NCBI RefSeq assembly: GCF_023838525.1
Contig: NZ_JAHUQD010000001.1
Coordinates: 124,001 to 188,000 of the forward strand
Source: Caldicoprobacter algeriensis
GTDB lineage: Bacteria > Bacillota > Clostridia > Caldicoprobacterales > Caldicoprobacteraceae
Length of the DNA: 64,000 nucleotides
Direction: 5' to 3'
Position 1 is the first letter of the stretch. Every line of letters begins with the position of its first letter. Below are positions 1 to 9,421 of this stretch, piece after piece. Below the pieces are notes generated by a model. It did no database searches. It was not told the DNA's origin and saw only the letters and a program-made list of their open reading frames with translations. A program made the translations under genes and the position numbers.

Positions 1-1
1 C

Positions 2-430
2 GAACCAAAAAACATAGACAGCAGAATAATTTTCCCGAAAGGGCAAAAAATTGAAAATGACTATTTTATAGGAACAGTCTGGGTTGAAACATTGGTTTCT
101 AGCGACAGCATCTTTAATTGTGCAATCTCTAATGTTACTTTTGAGCCGGGTGCAAGGAATAATTGGCATAAACATCCTGGCGGACAGATTTTGCTTATTA
201 CCGGAGGAAAAGGCTATTATCAGGAGGAAGGCCAGCCTGTACATATAATCAAAGAAGGCGACGTTGTAAAAATCCAACCGGGTGTTAAACATTGGCATGG
301 AGCGACACAAAATAGTTGGCTTTCTCATATTGCGATTACAACCAATTCTCAAAAGGGTGCAGTTGAATGGATGGAACCTGTTTCTGATGAATATTATTTG
401 CAGCTTATGGTAGAAGAAAAATATGCATAG
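2..430 (+). CDS. Cupin-domain protein, 5' end outside the window
   Basis: The frame is open from the left edge, so the gene starts before the window and only its last 142 codons are seen. A TTG at 92 is an internal codon, not a convincing start. The protein is a single small beta-barrel cupin. Metal-ligand histidines are visible in the first cupin motif (NNWHKHPGGQ) and a late histidine pair lies in the second (VKHWHGA). The family includes quercetin-dioxygenase-like and redox-linked cupins often encoded beside MerR-regulated reductases or carboxymuconolactone decarboxylases. A MerR gene follows 194 bases downstream on the same strand, which fits that context. The exact substrate cannot be told. 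Confidence 0.85.
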   Translation, partial: EPKNIDSRIIFPKGQKIENDYFIGTVWVETLVSSDSIFNCAISNVTFEPGARNNWHKHPGGQILLITGGKGYYQEEGQPVHIIKEGDVVKIQPGVKHWHGATQNSWLSHIAITTNSQKGAVEWMEPVSDEYYLQLMVEEKYA

Positions 431-532
431 CCAAAAAAGTGTACAAAGAAAACAATGTAATTAACCTGTTGAAAAAATGTTTAAAGCAACATAAAATTAT
501 AATTAGCACAAATTATACTCTATTTCTTTAAT

Positions 533-553
533 AGTAGCACAAGTAGTGCTACT
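533..553. other. Small hairpin between the cupin gene and merR
   Basis: A perfect 8-bp inverted repeat (AGTAGCAC / GTGCTACT) with a 5-base loop lies about 100 bases after the cupin stop and just before the merR promoter. It has no T-run on either side, so it is at best a weak terminator; it could also be a protein-binding site. Confidence 0.4.
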
Positions 554-566
554 ATTTAAACAACCC

Positions 567-597
567 TTGACTTGGAGTTAGCTCCAGGTTCTAAATA
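567..597 (+). promoter_or_regulatory. MerR-type promoter and operator of the merR gene
   Basis: TTGACT (567-572) and TAAATA (592-597) are separated by 19 bp, the over-long spacer typical of promoters activated by MerR regulators. The spacer carries a near-perfect dyad, CTTGGAG / CTCCAGG, at 571-587. The site sits 27 bases before the merR start, so autoregulation is likely. Confidence 0.75.
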
Positions 598-623
598 GTA
601 TTGAAGATTGGAGGTAAAACCAC

Positions 624-1016
624 ATGACGATTACAGAAGTAAGCAAAAAATTTGGCCTTTCGCCAGATACACTCCGCTACTATGAGCGCATTGGGCTAAT
701 CCCCCGGGTAAATCGCAACGAAAGCGGTATCCGCGAATATACAGAGGAAGACTGTAAATGGATTGAATTTATTAAATGTATGCGCAGCGCAGGTGTTCAA
801 GTTGAAACGCTCATTGAATATGTCACGCTACTCCAGCAAGGTGACACAACTATAGAGGCCAGAAAACAAATCCTTATGGAACAGCGTGATAAACTCATCT
901 CCCGCATTGAAGAAATGAATAGAGCTTTGGCAAGGTTAAATTTCAAGATTGAACAATATGAAGCTAGGCTTGTTCCGGTAGAAAACAAGTTAAAAAGATT
1001 GGCACACAACATCTAG
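624..1016 (+). CDS. MerR-family transcriptional regulator
   Basis: 130 residues, usual length for small MerR proteins. Residues 1-70 form the winged helix-turn-helix, with the signatures ITEVSKKFGLSPDTLRYYE and a REYTEEDC wing. Residues about 75-120 form the dimerising coiled coil. There is no C-terminal cysteine pair for metals, which argues against a mercury or copper sensor and for the AdhR/YraB type that senses electrophiles or aldehydes (inference). The RBS GGAGG precedes the ATG at 624. The gene has its own MerR-type promoter with an operator in a 19-bp spacer. Its natural targets may have been the upstream cupin or genes lost from the decayed region downstream. Confidence 0.9.
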   Translation: MTITEVSKKFGLSPDTLRYYERIGLIPRVNRNESGIREYTEEDCKWIEFIKCMRSAGVQVETLIEYVTLLQQGDTTIEARKQILMEQRDKLISRIEEMNRALARLNFKIEQYEARLVPVENKLKRLAHNI

Positions 1017-1173
1017 TCTATGAAAAGACGAGCTGTCGTGTGATGAGCTCAAGCAGAGCGTACGAGTAGGTTCAAGGAAACCATTATGGTTCAATAACAG
1101 CGAGACCAATTTTTACGTTTAAAAAGTTAATATCAGATTTATCCTCTCGACTATTCAAATTAAGCTGTAGCCA

Positions 1174-1344
1174 CTATATTGTGTTATTGGCTTGTTCTTC
1201 TTTCATGGATTCTTTCTTCAGCCAGTAATACAACTGCCTTATGCTTATGTTGTGCTGTTTACAGAATGCCTTTTTACTTAAACCGCTAACCTTATATGCT
1301 TCAATCCTAGCTTTCCACTGCTGCTTACGCTCTTTGTGTGTCAT
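1174..1344 (-). CDS. IS66-type accessory protein TnpA, short remnant
   Basis: A 56-residue reading frame with a strong RBS (AAGGAGGGG, 5 nt from the ATG). Its centre, WKARIEAYKVSGLSKKAFCK followed by HNIS..QLYYWL, is the helix-turn-helix motif of IS66 TnpA/OrfA proteins. Full IS66 TnpA proteins are usually around 100 residues, so this copy is short. No TnpB or TnpC follows it. Bases 1422-1432 (TTTGACGTTTA on the plus strand) could be the left tip of the element: read on the minus strand they give TAAACGTCAAA ahead of the gene, but I could not find a matching right tip. It is best read as the stump of an insertion sequence. Confidence 0.6.
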   Translation of the reverse strand: MTHKERKQQWKARIEAYKVSGLSKKAFCKQHNISIRQLYYWLKKESMKEEQANNTI

Positions 1345-1655
1345 AGATAACCCCTCCTTGACTTCTTTATGGAGGAATTATCTCATATCTGCTTACAAAT
1401 TTTTAGGTGTACTCTATTTGACGTTTACCCTTGGTTTCCGGGTTTTAAAAGTTGCTAATGAAAATACTGAAAAAATTAAAAAATTTTTTAAGTCTATGTC
1501 ACAAAAGCCTTCTTTGTTTTGTTATATATAATGGGAAGATGGATCACAGGAGGCGATCCCAATGGCCAACAAGATTCAATATAAGGGGTGAAGCTTAGAA
1601 GCTTAACCCTGAAACATATAAAAATAAAACTCTTGGACTTTTCGAGAGCGTATAA
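1345..1655. other. Non-coding stretch with IS and gene debris
   Basis: AT-rich sequence holding the presumed left flank of the IS66 remnant (to about 1432) and a short stretch at 1530-1600 in which brief open pieces are all quickly closed by stops. I recognise no gene in it. Confidence 0.5.
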
Positions 1656-1901
1656 GCAATAAAAAATGAGGAGAATTATCTTGAAGGTGGATTTAATTGT
1701 CCTTTTGGTGTTTATATTCAAATCAAAGAAAATGGAGAAGTAGTGAACGAATTCAGGATAACCGGACCAAGCTATTTAAATGAGGATAAGTATATCGTAC
1801 TCACAACGGATGGTATTAATGTAAACATCCCTGCTTTCATAGGTACACAACTTGAAAGCGAGCTAAAAAAGAATAATTATTCATTGAGTTATAGTAACTA
1901 A
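1656..1901 (+). pseudogene. Orphan 3' end of a gene, weakly porphobilinogen-deaminase-like
   Basis: Opens directly after a TAA stop with no usable start codon and runs 81 codons to a TAA at 1899-1901. The composition is clearly protein-like. The beginning (LEGGFNCPFGVY) resembles the start of the C-terminal domain of HemC, where a GGC..P.G.Y pattern carries the cofactor cysteine, and the remaining length of about 70 residues also fits. The cysteine is shifted here, and the rest is not clearly HemC, so the family call is weak. It converges on and overlaps the VWA pseudogene by 21 bases, suggesting a rearrangement joined the two. Confidence 0.35.
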
Positions 1902-4759
1902 GGGTATTATGCAAAAGTCTCTTGTATGTTGTAAAGTCTTTGAATTACGGTTATTAGTTTGCCCAAGTTCAGGTTTATCCACGACTTCGCTCCCACCTTC
2001 AATGCTCTTTTTTAACCGGACATCGCCTTGATCCCGATCGCTTTCAGATGCAGTAGCGCTTTCATCCGCGCCTTTGTGCGCATTGCCATGGCTTTTTAAA
2101 TTGCCCTCAAATGCGCTGGGTTTCGGCCAATGGCCTTCCCATATCTTTATCCTCGATGCCCATCTCCTCAATAAAGCCTCTACTTTAAGCCTTCTTAAGG
2201 TCACCTCCACCATAAACAACACAAGCGCGGCAGAAAGCAGGTACGGCCAGACCTCGGTTTCCACCCAAACCGGATGCAGGTCCTCGCGGAACACCTGTTC
2301 AGGCTCGTCAAGCATAATGCCACCGGTTTCTTTCACCAGCCTTTCAAGCAGCTCTTTAGCGCCCCGATTGCGGATATCGTACTCCGGCAAATAGCTGACC
2401 GCTAGGCCGCTTTCAAGCTGTCCAACCACGCTTTCACCATCTTTAAGCTCCACTCTAACAAGATACACGCCCGCCTCATCTATCTCAAATTCGCCCTCAT
2501 ATCTCCCTGGCTGAGTAGCCTGAAGCGATACCTCCTGCCTGCCACCGCCCAGCTTCATAACGACTGCATGGCTGTTTAAGGCCTCATCCCAGTTTTGGGA
2601 TATATCCAAGGTTACATATCCCTTGTCCCCCATCCTGCTGACATCAAGAAGGCCATATTGTTCCTCCTCTATAGGCAGTATTCATGATATGACGTTGAGC
2701 CAGAAGCGCTGTGCCTCATCCCATGCAAGCCAGTCCCCTGTCCAGCTGCCACGCAGGTCGCTGGTCCATGCCACTACCCGTCCCAGACCATACTGCCACT
2801 CAGCCAATACCGGGTCCTGCCTATCGCTGGACAGCACCATGTTGGCCTCTACCTTTGGCAGGGTGGCGATATACCCGTGTAGCGACGGAAAGCCCTGATC
2901 AAACCCTTCTATTATGGGTGAATATCCGGTGACAACCGGATAAAACGTTCGGTTATGTATATAGCTTTGAGTTGCCAGATATGTTTCCTTGGTGAATATT
3001 TTAGGGATATTGGTAAACTCGTCGGTATAATAGTAGCGCCCTCCTCCTATATTTGCCAGCTCTTCTAGTAATTTTGTATCCGAATCCTCACCTACCGCCA
3101 CCATTGAAACCGTAATCCCATGGTCCCGCATCTCCTGTACCAAGCCATGGAAATCGCCCTCCTGGGACTGCCCATCGGTAAGCACAATCACGTGCTTGAG
3201 CTGCACGTTTAGCTCTTTTAAAGACTCATAAGCCAACTTAAGTCCTGGATACATATTGGTACCCCCACCGGGCCTGATGGTGCCAATATCGCTCTTTATT
3301 CTGTCTACATCGTCTACTGCTTGCGTTTTCACAACCCATGAGGCCACATCATCAAAGGCCACCACGCCTATATAGTCTACCGGCCGCAAGGCCTCGGTCG
3401 AGCGAATGGCAGCCTCCTTCGCTAGTTCCATCTTGCTTACGCCGTACTGCCCTGCCGCCATGCTGCCTGATTTGTCTATCACCAGCACCAGCCCCAGGGA
3501 AGGTATATCTCCGCTTTGCGCATGAGGTCCACATCGACCGGCAGCATGGGCTCAAACGGCGTATCCATATACCCACCCAGGGCATAGCTGTTGTCGCCTC
3601 CGGTCACCAGCATCCCCCGTCCCAGATGTTTTACGTATGAATCAAGCGCCTTCATCTTTTCATCTCCCAGGTCATCGGCAGCAACGTTACACAGCACCAG
3701 GGCGTGGTATTTGCGGAGCTCCTCCAAAGCAGCCGGCAATACTTGAGGAGTAAGAACCATCGTTTCGATCCCCGCCTGATTCAGCATCTTCATAAGCTCC
3801 CGGCCTTCGCCCTCTCGTCCCTCCACCACCGCCACAGCGGGCAACCCATATACCTCCACAAAGGTGACCGCGCTGTTGTTCTGGTACACCGTATCCTTAC
3901 TAACGTGAAGGTCTATCTCATAGGTCTTTATTCCGCTGTCCTGCGCCGTATCCTTAAACACAAAGGTGTTCTCTCCTTTTTGTATCTCCACCCTTTCCTG
4001 GCTTATGAGCTGGCGGTTGGCATACAGCCTCAACACGCCAGAGGTGCTCACTGTGCTGTCAATCTGTACCCGTATATCGTATGTCTCCCCTTTATACAGG
4101 CGGCCGGGAACATCCAGCGATGTTACCTGTACTTCGGCTGAGGGTGTGGTGTCAAAGTACACCCCGTCGACCACGATATCCTGCAAAGCCAGCGCTCTGG
4201 AGCTTTTTAAGGCATCGCCCACGTTCTCAGCAGCGTCGGTGAGCAACACTATCCTCTTCCGGGTATCGGCAGGCAAAAGGGCAGCCGCCATCTGAAGCGC
4301 ACCCTCTATATCGGTAAAATGGGGATTGGGGAGGGTTTCAAAGCCGCCAAAGTAAGCGGTCCTTCCTGCCGGGTGCTCCACCAGTGCATCCTTCCCAAAT
4401 GTTATAATGCCTGCATTCCAGTGAGGTGGCTTTCGCTCCAATGCTGTCACTATAAAAAATTCTATTTGCGCTTTGGCCCCTGCCGCGCTGTTTGACAGGT
4501 CAGCAACAAAAAATACGGTAGCGGCATGGGTATACTTCCTTATACTGGTCCCCGCCAGGGATAATATTATGAGAAGCACTATTACGCAGCGCAGGATCAA
4601 AACATACCTGTCCTTCTTGCTCCCGATTCGCCGGCTCCTCACAAATGAAAGTATCACAAACGCTACAGTAGGGACAACCATAAGCAACCACAGAGGGGCA
4701 ACAAAGCCTATGCCGCCATTTCCAAAACTAATACCCACGTTGATACACCCACCACTCAA
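1881..4759 (-). pseudogene. VWA-domain membrane protein, broken by a frameshift and an in-frame TGA
   Basis: One gene of about 955 codons is split into three frames. Piece 1 (4759-3479) has two N-terminal membrane segments and a VWA-like fold (FFVADLSNSA, VLLTDAAENVGD). It then has a class-I-amidotransferase-like segment (ALVLCNVAADDL..LVTGGDNSYALGG). At about 3504-3508 an extra TA (ATATA) shifts the frame. Piece 2 (3488-2682) continues with a canonical MIDAS VWA domain (VIDKSGSM, GGGTNMYPG, VLTDGQ). A TGA at 2684-2682 stops it in frame at a place where the neighbouring sequence suggests tryptophan. Piece 3 (2681-1881) resumes in the same frame and holds a beta-sandwich, one membrane segment and a charged tail. 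The GTG at 4738, with an upstream GGTGGG, may be the original start. Such proteins belong to BatA/MoxR-type membrane complexes. Confidence 0.8.
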
Positions 4760-5999
4760 GCAGAATAACAGCCAACACAGCCCAGGCGAAGTACCTCCAC
4801 AGCTCCTTCACAAGCCCGGATACATCGCTCCGCACATCCGCAGGCTGGCCCATATCGCTCATGACCCGTCCTGCCCTCAGGTCGGACTCGCTGTGAGTTG
4901 GAGCATGAACAGTAAAATGAGATTCCAACACTTCTTGCCTGTCGCCCTGCTGAACAACCTGCCGCACTGTGTATACCCCTACTTCATGGCTATATATAAA
5001 GGGGATCTGGCTGTGCGATGGTTCTAACGTCAGCTCCTTACCCGACGGTGTTATCACCCAAATCTCCTGAGCGCCAGGCAGCAAATTTATGAATACCTCC
5101 TGCCCGGCATAAAACCCTCTTTCCTGCCCTGAAGACTGGGGAAGTACCCATGCAAGTACATTTTGAATCAATATGGGGAAATCCACCTTGAGCGAAATAT
5201 CCGAATGGTGTACATCAAACGAGAAAACGACGACCCTCTGAGCCCCCATTTCGCCTGCCATGACAAGCGGCCCCTGCCCCCCATCAAGCACAACTTCTGC
5301 CCACCGAGGTACGCTTATCCGCCCGGCCCTTGCAATATTGAACCCTTTATAGTTTACAAGATCAAAAAAGCGTGCGTAGCGGGAATGGGATAGAAGGCGC
5401 AAATTTTGTGGAACATATTCCCCTTCTACCTTCAAAAAACCGTTTTCAGGCAGAGGATTGAATATAATCATGTTCCCATCCCTGGGAAGTTTTGAAGGGA
5501 TATACCCGTCAAATACATACAGCGCATATCCATTCACGTTCCCAGCATGTTCATAAGCTGTTTTTACAAGATTCACATCATCTCGAAGGGCTATGGCCTT
5601 CTCCAGAAAGACGTTGCGCTGGGTCACCAGCAACACCTTGTTTTCCTTGTGGAGTTCCATAAACGTCCAACCCCTGTTGTCGACAGCCAGGTCATCCTCA
5701 TCCAAAATGGCTACCTCCACGCGCTTGGCATCCGCAGGTATCCCCTTCCAGTACACGTCTGCCTTGCGGCCAGCAGGCACTGCAACCTCCCTTATATCAA
5801 AGGTAGCGCCATCTACCAGGCATTCAACCGTAAGCGCAATGTCCTCATCAGAATAATTTGCGATCTTTGACAAGACCACCGTTCCATTGGGCGTCTGAGA
5901 CCAGCTCACCAGCTCAACGGCAAAAATTTTCCCTTCATTATTAAAGACAATTGACTCTATGTCTTGGTTCCTTATCTGATATACCTTATCAATGGCTAC
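4728..5999 (-). pseudogene. BatA-like protein, C-terminal two thirds only
   Basis: The open frame runs from 5999 to 4728, with the first usable start a GTG at 5909. It corresponds to the part of BatA-like proteins after the VWA domain: a beta-sandwich (TPNGTVVLSKIANYSDED), the conserved stretch DEDDLAVDNRGW, a nucleotide-fold-like region (KVLLVTQRNVFLEKAI), a second beta-rich region and one C-terminal membrane segment. The N-terminal membrane segments and the VWA domain, normally about 250-300 residues, are missing. The frame begins inside the end of the upstream coiled-coil gene, which is what a deletion joining the two would give. Its 3' end overlaps the start of the VWA gene by about 30 bases, as in an intact operon. 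Confidence 0.7.
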
Positions 6000-7176
6000 T
6001 TAAGCCCTGATCGGCGCCATAGGCATTTTGAGCCAGGCGGATATCCTGTCCGGCTGCACTAGCTATGCTGTTCTTCATATTCTGTAACAAGTATTGAATA
6101 TCGGCCGGGTTCGCAAAGCCTTCCTGAGCCATATAGGTAAGCATCTCCTGTAGAGAGCCCAGCTCTCTTGTTACATCGCCTAATTGGCCGGCAATAGCTG
6201 AAGCCACAGCCCCAGCCGCCTTCTCCAGCTGCTTCTTCAAACTGCCATTTGGCAGGGCATCGGCTGCACTTTTAAGCGCTGCCTCCAGCGACTGCATTGC
6301 CTCAGCATCCATATTCCCCTGCTTAATCTGCTCCTTTAAGCTCTCAAGCGCATGCTCTATTCCTTGCACCTCCATGGCTTTGGCTGCCTGGCCGAGGTCC
6401 CTGGTCAGCAAATGCCTCTCCAGAGCTTCACCCAGCAAACCCATCCTGTACTGCCGGAACCTCTTCACTAGTCCGGCAAGTTGCTGTTCAGCCTTTGAGA
6501 CCTCCTTGATGGCTTCCTTGTAGTCGCTGGTTTGCCTGAGCCTCCTTGCAAGCTGGTTTACAAGGTCCATGAGCTCCTGCTTCTCCTCCGCAGTCAGCTC
6601 AGCCTGTGTTGTCAAATTCTCCTGTACCTTATCCTGAAGCTGCTCAACATGATTTTCTATCTCCCTCTGCACCCTTATTCGGCGGTCTACGATTTGGTTT
6701 TGTGGATTTAGTAGCATGCCTCCCACAAGGATCAATAAAGCCATGCCCACCAAGCCTAGCATCCATTTTTTGAGTGGTGTAACAGAGATAGCGGTGGTAT
6801 CAAGCTCTTTGAGCCTGCGTATGGTATCCTCCCTTTGAATTACCGAAAAAGCATCGTCAAGGCCCATGCGCTCATACGCGGTGATGGCCCTCTCCTGCAG
6901 GCCTAGCCTGTCAGCCTCGCGGGCAACATCTTTGAACGAGGGGCGATAAAAGGCACTGACCACAACCGAAATCAATATGATTCCGAAGCCACAGGCGGCA
7001 ACCTTCTGCCACATATAGGGTATGGGGACGAAGAACGATGCTCACAGCCATACCACCACCTGGGCCAATGCCAAAATAGCCCCAAGCACCACGTACTTTA
7101 TGAAATGGCGCAACAATATGCGCCTCCTTGTAGGCTTTAAGGCGCCATATAATCTTTTATCAACCGCTTTGGCCAT
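5989..7176 (-). pseudogene. Membrane-anchored coiled-coil protein with in-frame TGA at codon 45
   Basis: Starting at the ATG at 7176 the frame is MAKAVDKRLYG..., passes a membrane segment (residues about 27-44) and meets TGA at 7044-7042. It reopens in the same frame as ASFFVPIPYMWQ with a second membrane segment and runs on to 5989. The rest (from about residue 110) has a third membrane segment (LVGMALLILVGGMLL) and then a long alpha-helical, coiled-coil region rich in Q, E, K and A. I do not recognise a named family. Position and partners (ABC pair, BatA-like and VWA genes) put it in the MoxR/VWA type of membrane cluster. The 3' end abuts the truncated BatA gene, so part of its own C-terminus may also be lost. 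If translation restarts at the ATG at 7014 a 341-residue product is possible. Confidence 0.65.
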
Positions 7177-7590
7177 CAATTAGCCCCTTCTTTCACGCAT
7201 TTTCATGGCTGTAGCTTTTCACCTGCACAACTGTCATCGCTTTTCTGGATAGCTTATTCATCCAATTTAATTTGCCTGTCTTTATGCCCGTATTTTTATA
7301 CTCCACATTTCGTTTGTTTTTTAGGTAAACTTATGGATCAAAACCTGCTACGCCAGTATTTTTAAAATTTTATGCTAAGTACTATTAGAAAAACACAAAT
7401 TCCCATTAGATACTTCTTTCTTCAGTGGTTGCCTTCTACTGCCATATCCCCGGCTATGCCTTATCCTAATAAATTTTTTACACGCTAAGAGTATAAGAAG
7501 GAGGAAATTGTTTTAAAACGCATGCATCAAATCACAATGATCAATACGCAATTCTTCTCGTCGGCATTTTAAATATCTGATCCCAACAGC
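7177..7590. other. Gene-free gap inside the ABC/VWA operon
   Basis: 414 bases with stops in all frames; I see no gene, hairpin terminator or clear promoter. In the cluster type seen here I would expect a MoxR AAA+ ATPase and a DUF58 protein at this point. The gap may therefore be a deletion scar, but no recognisable remnant of either gene is left. Confidence 0.5.
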
Positions 7591-8511
7591 TTAAGATTTA
7601 CACCTGAGCCTCTTGTACGGCCTTATAACCCAGGCACTGGCACAGAGCAGCAGTACAGCTATACCTGATATCACAGCGCTGTTACCGATCCATAGAGGCA
7701 GCTTCTGAAACCACCCCTGTGGCGAACCCAGACTCCTGCTCACGCCGAAAAATAATCCCAATATCCCATAGTAGACGTTGGTCGTCGGATCGCCGGCCTG
7801 CCTGGCTAGCAGGTCACCTAATCCCACCGCAGGATTTATATAGAGTATAAAGGGGATATAATGATCAGTGGGGCTCGGCACCTGTGAATAGTGTACCGAC
7901 ATCATGTAAGCGCCCAGTACCACCGATACTATTCCCAGAAAGAAAATAGTAATATAGGTAACTACTGTGGACACCACCGTCCTCTTGAAAAGCGCAGAAT
8001 AGAATATCCCTATGCTCCCAACAGCAAACGCCGTGATGATATAAAACAAAAACAGCATAGCAACATCTTCAGGCGCAATGCCCCCGAACAGGAACACCAG
8101 GCTAAAGAGCGGTATGGATGAGATTATGAGCAGCAGTATGAAGGCCAGCGATGACAGCAGCTTTCCAATTATTATCGAGAGAGGAGACATCTTGGTACAC
8201 AGAAGCAGGTCAAGCGTTTGCATCTCGCGCTCGCTGCTTATCACACCAGCAGTCTGTGCAGGGGTGACCAGCAGAATAAGGGCAAACTGAAGAACCGCAA
8301 GCATCAGATACACCCGAAGTCCCGCTGACCGACTCGAACTAAAGGACAGGTAATACATCACCCCATTCTCAACACTAATTTTGAAGAATATATAAGCGAT
8401 AAACAGCATAACCCCCAGATAGGCCGTCACTGCCGCAGCCGTCCTCCAGCCGCGCATCCTGGTTTTAAGGCTGCTTGCCAGTACGGGGTTATAAAGCCAT
8501 CTCTTCATCAC
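7591..8511 (-). CDS. ABC transporter permease, ABC-2 type
   Basis: 306 residues with about six hydrophobic segments (roughly 27-45, 67-90, 116-140, 151-172, 183-205, 278-300). The conserved ABC-2 stretch SSEREMQTLDLLLCTKMSP lies between the second and third. Its start overlaps the end of the ATP-binding protein gene by 23 bases, so translation is coupled and the two form one transporter. A second ATG three bases in is an equal start. Related pairs beside large exported proteins and MoxR/VWA genes are found in clostridial genomes; the substrate is unknown. This is the last intact gene of the operon before the decayed part. Confidence 0.88.
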   Translation of the reverse strand: MMKRWLYNPVLASSLKTRMRGWRTAAAVTAYLGVMLFIAYIFFKISVENGVMYYLSFSSSRSAGLRVYLMLAVLQFALILLVTPAQTAGVISSEREMQTLDLLLCTKMSPLSIIIGKLLSSLAFILLLIISSIPLFSLVFLFGGIAPEDVAMLFLFYIITAFAVGSIGIFYSALFKRTVVSTVVTYITIFFLGIVSVVLGAYMMSVHYSQVPSPTDHYIPFILYINPAVGLGDLLARQAGDPTTNVYYGILGLFFGVSRSLGSPQGWFQKLPLWIGNSAVISGIAVLLLCASAWVIRPYKRLRCKS

Positions 8512-9421
8512 TGGTCACCTCCATAAATATCTGTTCGAGATTGCCTTCCATCTTGCGGAAGGATACCACCGGCACATCGCTGCTCACAAGAGCACGAAGG
8601 AGTTGCCACAGGTCCTCGTCGCTTCCCTTGCAGGCCACCTCCAACTCCTGGTCCTCCTGAATAACGCTAGTAACCATGGGCTGTTCCTTGAGTAGGCTTA
8701 TAGCCCTGTCCATATCTCTCAGCACCCTTATCCTGACCACCGTCCTGCCCGTCATCCTCTGGATGATCTGCTCCACGCTCCCCTGAACCACCAGCTTGCC
8801 CCTGTCTATGATTCCCACGCTGTCGCATATCTCAGCCACCTCGGGCAGAATATGGGAGCTTATCAGTATCGTCTTGCCCATCCTTTTGAGCTCCTTCAGT
8901 ATAGCCTTTATTTCAGCTCTAGCACGAGGGTCCATACCCGATGCCGGTTCATCCAGTATGAGAAGCTCGGGGTTATGAATCAGACAGCGGGCCAAGCACA
9001 GCCGCTGCTTCATCCCCCGCGACAGAGTATCAACGTAGGCATCCTTTTTATCGCTCAAATCCACCAGTTCCAGCAAGTCTTCAGCTATCTTGCGCCGCTC
9101 ACGGTATTCAATACCGTATGCGCTGCCGTAAAAGTCCAAATATTCCTTAACTTTTAGATTGTCGTACACCCCAAAGAAGTCAGGCATATACCCTATCTTT
9201 TCCCGCGCCTTTATGGGGTCTTTGAACACGTCTATACCGTCCACCACTACCCGGCCTGAGGTGGGGGCCAGCAATGTAGCTATGATCTTCATCGTGGTGG
9301 TCTTGCCGGCACCGTTGGGGCCTATGAATCCAAATATCTGGCCCCGTTCAACCTCCATGTTGAGGTGGTCAACGGCAAGGAAATCGCCATACTTCTTGAC
9401 GAGGTCGCGAACCACCAGCAT
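8489..9421 (-). CDS. ABC transporter ATP-binding protein
   Basis: 310 residues. Walker A GPNGAGKTT (about 34-42), the Q-loop region YMPDFFGVYDN, signature LSRGMKQRL, Walker B LLILDEPASGMD and the H-loop ILISSHILPE are all present, so the protein should hydrolyse ATP. The C-terminal 80 residues after the nucleotide-binding domain form an extra alpha/beta region seen in drug- and exopolymer-type ABC-2 ATPases. Its ATG overlaps the stop of the upstream exported-protein gene by one base (TGATG), and its end overlaps the permease gene. Together these make a tightly coupled three-gene unit. Confidence 0.93.
   Translation of the reverse strand: MLVVRDLVKKYGDFLAVDHLNMEVERGQIFGFIGPNGAGKTTTMKIIATLLAPTSGRVVVDGIDVFKDPIKAREKIGYMPDFFGVYDNLKVKEYLDFYGSAYGIEYRERRKIAEDLLELVDLSDKKDAYVDTLSRGMKQRLCLARCLIHNPELLILDEPASGMDPRARAEIKAILKELKRMGKTILISSHILPEVAEICDSVGIIDRGKLVVQGSVEQIIQRMTGRTVVRIRVLRDMDRAISLLKEQPMVTSVIQEDQELEVACKGSDEDLWQLLRALVSSDVPVVSFRKMEGNLEQIFMEVTSDEEMAL

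Noticed and set aside
1241-1531. A 96-codon plus-strand frame
   Set aside because: It is antisense to the IS66 TnpA frame, which has a clear ribosome site and family motif on the other strand.
1881-7176. Genetic code change (TGA read as Trp) in this organism
   Set aside because: Many intact genes in the window end in TGA and use TGG normally; the same operon also carries a frameshift and a deletion, so decay is the simpler reading.
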